Of a stretch of DNA of 64,000 nt, positions 58,438 through 64,000 are shown piece by piece. The notes below the pieces were generated by a model. That model was not told the origin of the DNA and did no database searches. It was given only the letters and a program-made list of their open reading frames with translations. The first letter of the stretch is position 1. Each line of letters opens with the position of its first letter. The stretch lies in the NCBI GenBank assembly GCA_905198125.1, contig CAJKBH010000006.1:1-64000 (forward strand), in the 5' to 3' direction. Position numbers and translations under genes: made by a program. This DNA comes from an uncultured Porphyromonadaceae bacterium. GTDB lineage: Bacteria; Bacteroidota; Bacteroidia; Bacteroidales; Muribaculaceae.

Positions 58438-59718
58438 ATGGATCTCCCTTTCAGTCTCGCCATTGTCATCACGCTGATCGCCATCGTGTTCTCCGGGCTG
58501 TTCTCGGGCACGGAGATAGCCTTCGTGCAGTCCAGCAAGGTCCGCATGGAGATAGACGCCGCGCGCGGCGGCATCATAGACCGTATCATCCACATGTTCT
58601 CGCGCCACGAGGACATGTTCATCTCCACCCTGCTGGTGGGCAACAACGTGGTACTCGTAATCTACGGAATCTCGTTCTCGGCCATCATCAACCCATGGCT
58701 GCACCGGTGGCTCGACAACGAGGCCCTGGAACTCATCACCAATACCATCCTCTCCACGGGCATCATACTGATCACGGGCGAGTTCCTGCCCAAGACCACG
58801 TTCCGCATCAACCCCAACTTCACCATCCGGCTGCTGGCGCTGCCGCTGTACATCATCTACCTGGTGCTGTATCCGCTGTCATGGTTCGTATCGGCCATCT
58901 CGCGCGGACTGATGAAGCTGTTCGGCATCAAGGACCGGACCGACGACAGCAGCCGCCTCACTATGGACCAGCTGGACGATTACATCCAGGATTCCATAGA
59001 GCACCGCGAGGGCGAGGAGGCCATCGAGAACGAGGTGAAGATATTCCGCAACGCCATCGACTTCAAGGACACCCAGATCAGCGACTGCATGCGTCCCCGC
59101 AACGAGATAATATCCGTGCCTCTGGAGGGTACCACGCGCGAGCATCTGCTCAAGGTGTTCATCTCCACGGGCCGCAGCAAGGTGATAGTGTACCGCGACG
59201 ACATCGACGACGTTGTAGGCTACCTGCACGTATCCGAGCTGTTCAATGGCGACAACGACTGGCGCCGGCGCCTCAAGCCCGTGCTGTTCACGCCCGAGAC
59301 GATGCTGGCCAACAAGATGATGCGCCGCATGATGAACCAGAAACGCTCCATGGCCATCGTGGTGGACGAATTCGGCGGCACCGCCGGACTCATCACCCTT
59401 GAGGACATTGTGGAGGAGATATTCGGCGAGATAGAAGACGAACACGACAAGGAACGTCTCGAAGCCCGCGAGACCGAACCCGGCGTCTATGAATTCTCGG
59501 GCCGCGTGGAGGTGAGCCAGGCCAACGAGATGTTCGGACTCGACATCAAGGAGAGCGAGGACTATCACACCCTGGCCGGCTGCGTCATGTTCAACTTAGG
59601 CGCCCTGCCCGCCGAAGGCGAGGCAGTGACCGTGGGACACCTGCTTTTCACCGTCCTGAAGATGTCCACCACCAAGATTGAGCTCATCAGGGTGCAACAT
59701 ATCGACCCGCAGCAATAA
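58438..59718 (+). CDS. CNNM/CorC-HlyC-type membrane protein (GldE-like)
   Basis: The 426-residue protein has a DUF21 membrane domain (about 1-190; e.g. LIAIVFSGLFSGTEIAFVQS, ILSTGIILITGEFLPKTTFRI), then paired CBS domains (about 205-335) and a CorC/HlyC C-terminal domain (about 345-420). Members are linked to magnesium or cobalt efflux; in gliding Bacteroidota GldE belongs here. EFGGTAGLITLEDIVEEIFG is the typical CBS end. It follows lptC by 10 bases, and in related genomes this order appears conserved. Confidence 0.88.
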   Translation: MDLPFSLAIVITLIAIVFSGLFSGTEIAFVQSSKVRMEIDAARGGIIDRIIHMFSRHEDMFISTLLVGNNVVLVIYGISFSAIINPWLHRWLDNEALELITNTILSTGIILITGEFLPKTTFRINPNFTIRLLALPLYIIYLVLYPLSWFVSAISRGLMKLFGIKDRTDDSSRLTMDQLDDYIQDSIEHREGEEAIENEVKIFRNAIDFKDTQISDCMRPRNEIISVPLEGTTREHLLKVFISTGRSKVIVYRDDIDDVVGYLHVSELFNGDNDWRRRLKPVLFTPETMLANKMMRRMMNQKRSMAIVVDEFGGTAGLITLEDIVEEIFGEIEDEHDKERLEARETEPGVYEFSGRVEVSQANEMFGLDIKESEDYHTLAGCVMFNLGALPAEGEAVTVGHLLFTVLKMSTTKIELIRVQHIDPQQ

Positions 59719-59806
59719 CCGCCGAGGACACGGCAGCCCGTCCACAATGCGGTTGGTGCATTATGTTGTACTTCTTTTATTTATTTTATAAATTTTATTA
59801 AAATAA
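59719..59806. other. AT-rich gap before the second sigma gene
   Basis: Short AT-rich region after the CorC-type gene; no clear terminator. The promoter of the sigma gene begins at its right end. Confidence 0.4.
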
Positions 59807-59837
59807 TTTGTTTTAATCAAAATTTGCATTAACTTCG
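59807..59837 (+). promoter_or_regulatory. Promoter of the second ECF sigma gene
   Basis: TTTG (59807-59810) and TAACTTCG (59830-59837, one mismatch to consensus) with a 19-base spacer. The leader of about 90 bases contains a hairpin AAGGGA/TCCCTT near 59846. Confidence 0.55.
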
Positions 59838-59929
59838 CCGGGTGAAAAGGGACAAATTCCCTTGGCAGCAGATAGAAAATCTTAATAAACTATAAACAAA
59901 CACACACAAACAACACACTAACTAATTTA

Positions 59930-60436
59930 ATGAACGAAAGCAACACCTTCAAATCCTCCGTAATTGGGATGCAAGGAGACCTGATGTCGTTCGCGCTGAA
60001 ACTCACCACTAACCGTGAGGAGGCGAATGATCTGGTACAGGACACCTGCTTCAAGGCCCTCGACAACGAATCGAAGTATGTCGAGAACGCCAACTTCCGA
60101 GGCTGGATGCTGACCATCATGCGCAACATCTTCATCAACAATTATCGTCGCAGCGCACGCGAGAACACCATCGTGGACACGACCGAAGACCTCTACTATC
60201 TCAGCCAACCGCAGGATGCCGGCTACGAAACGCCTGAAGGTGCATTCGCAGCCAACGAAATCTCTACGATTCTCGCAGGGTTCCCCGCGGATTACCGTCA
60301 GCCCTTCTCAATGCACGTGGCAGGCTACAAGTACGAGGAGATTGCCGCAGCCCTCAAGATGCCCTTAGGCACCGTCAAAAGCCGCATATTCTTCACCCGT
60401 AAGCGACTGCGCGAAATCCTGAAGGACTACCGCTGA
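59930..60436 (+). CDS. ECF-type RNA polymerase sigma factor (paralog B)
   Basis: The 168-residue protein is collinear with the sigma factor at 51084. It shares LTxNRExAxDLVQDT, GWMLTIMRNIFINNYRR (about 60-76), IVDTTEDLYYL and the region 4 segment MPLGTVKSRIFFTRKRLREI. Like paralog A it is alone, without an anti-sigma partner, and ends at a terminator with a very similar stem. Separate regulation may come from the long leader. Confidence 0.92.
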   Translation: MNESNTFKSSVIGMQGDLMSFALKLTTNREEANDLVQDTCFKALDNESKYVENANFRGWMLTIMRNIFINNYRRSARENTIVDTTEDLYYLSQPQDAGYETPEGAFAANEISTILAGFPADYRQPFSMHVAGYKYEEIAAALKMPLGTVKSRIFFTRKRLREILKDYR

Positions 60437-60531
60437 TCCTCCCCACGGCTATAGACACTATTGACGAAACACACTTCCTTAATCTCGGCAGCACTTTCGG
60501 CTTTACAGTAGGCAGTTTATCAGACGTCTCA

Positions 60532-60572
60532 AAAAGGTGTGTCAGACATCAGGTTCTGATACACCTTTTCAT
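60532..60572 (+). terminator. Terminator after the second ECF sigma gene
   Basis: AAAAGGTGTGTCAGA pairs with TCTGATACACCTTTT (60532-60569, one G-T pair), followed by CATTTT. The GGTGTGTC stem resembles that after the first sigma gene. Confidence 0.8.
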
Positions 60573-60684
60573 TTTGCCGCCCAGGCATCGTCACCCGCTA
60601 ACTTTGACGGCCTACGGATTGTTAATATTTCAGACCCCGCCGCCAACCCGCTTCATTACGGGCGCGGTCCTAAAACAATACACT

Positions 60685-61941
60685 ATGGCCGCCACTCCGG
60701 ATAATCCCAATAATCCCACCTCTCCCAATTCTCCCGCACCCACCCCCGAACTCCGGCCGGCGCAGACCGACCGCAGGTACTACTGGTTCCTTATCATATA
60801 TCTGGTGCTGTTAAGCGCCCTGGGCTCGTTTGTCAACGACATGTACACGCCGTCGCTGCCTCAGATAGCCCGCGACTTCCACAGCTCTCCCTCGCAGTCG
60901 CAGCTCTCTCTGACAATGGGCATGATCGGACTGGCCATCGGTCAGCTGCTGCTCGGCCCCATCTCCGACCGCTATGGGCGTAAACCGGTGCTGATCGGCT
61001 CCATGCTCGTATTCATAGCCGGCGCCATAATGTCCGTGTTCTCCACGTCCATGATATTCTTCCTGATGTGCCGTCTGGTGCAGGGCATCGGAGCCTCGGG
61101 CGGTTATTTCCTGGCACGCACCATTCCCGCCGACATATTCCATGGCCGCGGGCTGGCCAGGTTCATGGCCATAATCGGCGCCGTCAACGGACTTGCACCC
61201 GCATCCGCGCCTGTATTGGGCGGCGTAATAGCCGACTACATCAGCTGGAAGGCCGTGTTCATTTTCCTGGCCGCCTTCACGGTGCTGATTCTGACATTCA
61301 TAGGCAAGCTCAAGGAATCGCTCTATCCTCAGGACAGATCGAAACTCCCGTGGTACAAGACCTTGCCCGGATATATGGTCCTGCTGCGCAACAAGGCGTT
61401 CGTGACACATATCTGTCTTAAAGGCTGCTCGCTCGGACTCCTGTTCACCTATATCTCGGCCGCCCCGTTCATCCTGGAGGACCATTACGGATTCTCGCAG
61501 ACCATGTACGGCGTCATAATCGGCCTCAATTCCATAGCCGTGGCGTTGGGCTCGATGCTGTCGCTCCGGTTCCATCCCTTCAAGAAGGCGGTGCCCGTAG
61601 CGGCGCTGATACTGATTCCGGCCATCGGATTCGGAGCCTACGCACTGTGGCACATACACAGCTTCGTATGGTTCGAGATCTGCATGGTGACGATGCTGTT
61701 TGCCGGCGGCATGATATTCAGCGTGTCCAACACGCTGGCCATGAACGAAGGACGCGCTAAAGCCGGCGAGGCATCGGCATTGCTGGGGGTGTCCGGCTAC
61801 ATCGTCGGCGCCACAGTGGCCCCGCTGGCCGGCATCGGCAACGTGATGCACAGCACAGCCATCGTGTTCCTGGTGTTGCTCGCCCTGGTCCTCGTATTCT
61901 CCTTCCTCACCTACCGCCTCAAGCCCGACCTCGACTCATAA
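60685..61941 (+). CDS. Bcr/CflA-type MFS multidrug exporter
   Basis: The 418-residue protein has a polar, Pro/Asn-rich N-terminus (about 1-34), then twelve hydrophobic segments. NDMYTPSLPQIARDF lies in helix 1, GPISDRYGRKPVLIGS is MFS motif A (about 94-109) and RLVQGIGASGGYFLARTIPADI follows. This is the DHA1 Bcr/CflA drug-proton antiporter pattern. Motif A is intact. It is monocistronic. The ATG at 60685 is chosen over an upstream in-frame ATG that lies close to the sigma terminator. Confidence 0.9.
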   Translation: MAATPDNPNNPTSPNSPAPTPELRPAQTDRRYYWFLIIYLVLLSALGSFVNDMYTPSLPQIARDFHSSPSQSQLSLTMGMIGLAIGQLLLGPISDRYGRKPVLIGSMLVFIAGAIMSVFSTSMIFFLMCRLVQGIGASGGYFLARTIPADIFHGRGLARFMAIIGAVNGLAPASAPVLGGVIADYISWKAVFIFLAAFTVLILTFIGKLKESLYPQDRSKLPWYKTLPGYMVLLRNKAFVTHICLKGCSLGLLFTYISAAPFILEDHYGFSQTMYGVIIGLNSIAVALGSMLSLRFHPFKKAVPVAALILIPAIGFGAYALWHIHSFVWFEICMVTMLFAGGMIFSVSNTLAMNEGRAKAGEASALLGVSGYIVGATVAPLAGIGNVMHSTAIVFLVLLALVLVFSFLTYRLKPDLDS

Positions 61942-61994
61942 GCCCCCGGCCCTTAGGGTCATAAGCTGATTTTTCAGTTGATTTTCGCTGAAAT

Positions 61995-62025
61995 TTTGCA
62001 ATTTGGGAAATTATTTGTAATTTTG
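61995..62025 (+). promoter_or_regulatory. Promoter of tRNA-Thr
   Basis: TTTG (61995-61998) and TAATTTTG (62018-62025) with a 19-base spacer. The tRNA begins about 50 bases downstream. Confidence 0.75.
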
Positions 62026-62077
62026 CAGACGCATCAGGTCTATGCCACCGCAATAATGCAGTAACACAGGGCCATCT

Positions 62078-62150
62078 GCCGCAATAGCTCAGTTGGTAGA
62101 GCATTTCATTCGTAACGAAAAGGTCGTGGGTTCGAGTCCCACTCGCGGCT
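62078..62150 (+). tRNA. tRNA-Thr (anticodon CGT)
   Basis: A full cloverleaf: acceptor GCCGCAA/TCGCGGC, D-stem GCTC/GAGC, anticodon loop TTCGTAA with CGT at 62111-62113, T-stem GTGGG/CCCAC with TTCGAGT. The discriminator is T and CCA is not encoded. Two A-C mismatches are present, one in the acceptor stem (positions 6-67) and one at the base of the anticodon stem (31-39). Confidence 0.93.
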
Positions 62151-62156
62151 CCTACA

Positions 62157-62189
62157 AACCTCTTCAGCTCGGAGCTGAGGAGGTTTTTT
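62157..62189 (+). terminator. Terminator after tRNA-Thr
   Basis: AACCTCTTCAGCTC pairs with GAGCTGAGGAGGTT (one G-T pair), followed by TTTTTT. It separates the tRNA from the ABC transporter gene. Confidence 0.85.
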
Positions 62190-62228
62190 CATTTCATCCC
62201 GTTTCCGGACAATACCCGACATCAAGTC

Positions 62229-64000
62229 ATGAAGGAACTTTTTTTATTTCTTAAGAAATACGCCACTCCCTACAAAGCCAACATACTGCTCAGCATCCTG
62301 TTTAACCTGCTGACGGCTTTCTTCACACTGTTCTCCTTCGCGTTCATCATCCCGATACTGCAGATGCTGTTCGGCATCAGCACCACCCAGTACTTCTACA
62401 TGGAAATCGGTTCCGCATCGTTCAAGGACGTGGTGGTCAACAACTTCTACTACTACGTGGCCGAAATGATAGCGAATTACGGCCCGTCGGCCACGCTGGC
62501 CTGTCTGGGCCTGATATTGGTGGTGATGACCCTGCTGAAGGTGCTGACGGCCTACTTTTCGGAGTATTTCACCATCCCGATGCAGAACGGCGTGGTGCGC
62601 GACATCAGGCGCCAGATGTACAATAAGATAGTGTCGCTGCCCGTAGGCTTCTTCACCAACGAGCGCAAGGGCGACATCATGGCGCGTCTGTCAGGCGACG
62701 TGCAGGAGGTGCAGAATTCCGTGATGGCGTCGCTGTTCTCGCTGGTGAAATACCCTGTCATGATCATAGCCTGTCTGGGAATGATGCTTTTCATCAGCTG
62801 GAAACTCACTGTCTTTGTGTTCATAATGCTACCCATAATGGGGTCCCTTATGGGAGCCGTGGGCAAGAAGCTGAAGGCCAAGTCGCTGGCCGCACAGCAG
62901 AAATGGGGCGACATCCTGTCCAGCGCCGAGGAGACCATCGGCGGACTCCGCGTCATCAAGGCTTTCAACGCCGAGGGATTCATGGAGCGTCATTTCGCCT
63001 CGGAGACCGAGCAGTTCTATAAGATAAACAACGCCGTGGGACGCCGCACGGCCCTGGCCCACCCCATGAGCGAGTTCCTGGGCACCACGGCCGTGGCCAT
63101 CATCCTGTGGTTCGGCGGCTCGCTGATCCTGTCCGGCAATTCAGACATAGACGCCGCCGGATTCATCTATTACATGGTGATGTTCTATTCCATCATCAAC
63201 CCGGCCAAGGAACTGAGCAAGGTGTCATACACCATCCGCAAGGGTATGGGAGCCAAGGAGCGCATCGACAAGATTTTGGACGCTCAGAATCCCATTCAGG
63301 ATCCCGAATCCCCGCGTGAACTCACCAACGGCAACGCCCCCGTGGGAGTGCGCTTCGAGGACGTGACATTCCGCTATTCCGACGACCCAGACTCGCGCGA
63401 CGTGCTGAAGGACGTGAACCTTGACGTCAAGGCCGGCCAGACCGTGGCCATTGTCGGCGAATCCGGCTCGGGCAAGTCCACGCTGGTGGACCTGATACCG
63501 CGCCTCTGGGACGTAGAACACGGGCATGTCAAGGTGGACGGCATCGACATCAAGGACCTGCGCGTGCACGACCTGCGCGGCCTGATGGGCAACGTGAACC
63601 AGGAGGCCATTCTGTTCAACGACACCATATTCAACAACATCGCCTTCGGCTGCGACACGGCTACGCAGCAACAGGTGGAGGAAGCCGCCCGCGTGGCCAA
63701 CGCCCACGACTTCATCATGGAGACCGAACACGGCTACCAGACCATGATAGGCGACCGCGGCTGCCGTCTGTCCGGAGGCCAGCGCCAGCGCATATCCATA
63801 GCCCGCGCCATACTCAAGAACCCCGCCGTCCTGATACTCGACGAGGCCACATCGGCCCTCGACACCGAATCCGAGCGACTGGTGCAGGAAGCCCTGGAAG
63901 CCCTGATGAAAGGACGCACCACCATCGTCATAGCCCACCGCCTCTCCACCATCGTCAACGCCGACCGCATCTGCGTGCTGCACCGGGGCGAGATTGTGGA
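62229..64000 (+). CDS. MsbA-like ABC exporter, cut by the window end
   Basis: The reading frame from ATG at 62229 runs 590 codons to the window end without a stop. The N-terminal part is a six-helix exporter domain (start MKELFLFLKKYATPYKANIL; ILLSILFNLLTAFFTLF, ACLGLILVVMTLLKVL, FISWKLTVFVFIMLPIMG). The ATPase domain has Walker A GESGSGKST, signature LSGGQRQR, Walker B ILILDEATSALD and the switch IAHRLSTI. This half-transporter resembles MsbA, which flips lipid A across the inner membrane, or other lipid or peptide exporters. Only the last few residues are missing. Confidence 0.88.
   Translation, partial: MKELFLFLKKYATPYKANILLSILFNLLTAFFTLFSFAFIIPILQMLFGISTTQYFYMEIGSASFKDVVVNNFYYYVAEMIANYGPSATLACLGLILVVMTLLKVLTAYFSEYFTIPMQNGVVRDIRRQMYNKIVSLPVGFFTNERKGDIMARLSGDVQEVQNSVMASLFSLVKYPVMIIACLGMMLFISWKLTVFVFIMLPIMGSLMGAVGKKLKAKSLAAQQKWGDILSSAEETIGGLRVIKAFNAEGFMERHFASETEQFYKINNAVGRRTALAHPMSEFLGTTAVAIILWFGGSLILSGNSDIDAAGFIYYMVMFYSIINPAKELSKVSYTIRKGMGAKERIDKILDAQNPIQDPESPRELTNGNAPVGVRFEDVTFRYSDDPDSRDVLKDVNLDVKAGQTVAIVGESGSGKSTLVDLIPRLWDVEHGHVKVDGIDIKDLRVHDLRGLMGNVNQEAILFNDTIFNNIAFGCDTATQQQVEEAARVANAHDFIMETEHGYQTMIGDRGCRLSGGQRQRISIARAILKNPAVLILDEATSALDTESERLVQEALEALMKGRTTIVIAHRLSTIVNADRICVLHRGEIV

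Overview
The window is chromosomal DNA from a member of the Bacteroidota, most likely order Bacteroidales. Support comes from promoters of the Bacteroidota type (TAnnTTTG at -7, with a TTTG/TTG box about 20 bases upstream) seen before many genes, from family-specific proteins (DUF3575, DUF3868, DUF4270, DUF4924 types), from a SAM-II-like leader before metK, and from near absence of Shine-Dalgarno sites. Base composition is GC-rich for the order, which with the gene content would fit a Muribaculaceae-like gut bacterium; that family placement is inference. Genes are mostly housekeeping, with accessory islands.

Left part (1-16,000). A structured non-coding RNA with its own promoter and terminator (about 424-780) precedes a nitroreductase. 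Then a long minus-strand block runs right to left: metK (SAM-II leader), a PpiD-type chaperone, an orphan DUF3575/DUF3868 outer-membrane pair, rlmN, and the overlapping genes pdxA - nucleotidyltransferase - ATP-grasp - CDP-alcohol phosphatidyltransferase - HAD phosphatase, followed by myo-inositol-phosphate synthase and trmD. The inositol-phosphate synthase next to a CDP-alcohol transferase, a phosphatase and a nucleotidyltransferase suggests an inositol phospholipid pathway; the ATP-grasp ligase in it has no obvious assigned role and is the most interesting unexplained enzyme.

Middle (16,000-44,800). A carbonic anhydrase is followed by REP-like palindromes and a REP-associated tyrosine transposase (RAYT) that carries a C-terminal domain looking like a DprA/LOG-type Rossmann fold. 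Matching REP-like units form a two-copy array 28 kb away (44,625-44,713). Two ABC-F ATPases, a low-GC toxin-antitoxin pair, ffh, panC/panD, a half-length starch-synthase-like protein, a DUF4270 lipoprotein, a CapA-like protein, the DNA polymerase III delta' subunit, a sugar nucleotidyltransferase with galE, an AddB-like nuclease with a TPR protein, and a LicD - glycosyltransferase - UDP-galactopyranose mutase operon follow. Then come rplY, pth and an OprP-like porin.

Right part (44,800-64,000). The classical thrS-infC-rpmI-rplT operon, an S4-domain/META-lipoprotein/NDH-2 group, an ECF sigma factor, a DUF4924 gene with rfbD, prfC, and a tightly packed operon ftsB/divIC - membrane protein - coaX - FadL-like outer-membrane protein - lptC - CorC/HlyC-type protein. 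A second, closely related ECF sigma factor, a Bcr/CflA-type MFS exporter, tRNA-Thr(CGT) and an MsbA-like ABC transporter cut by the window end complete it. No CRISPR array, prophage or rRNA was seen.
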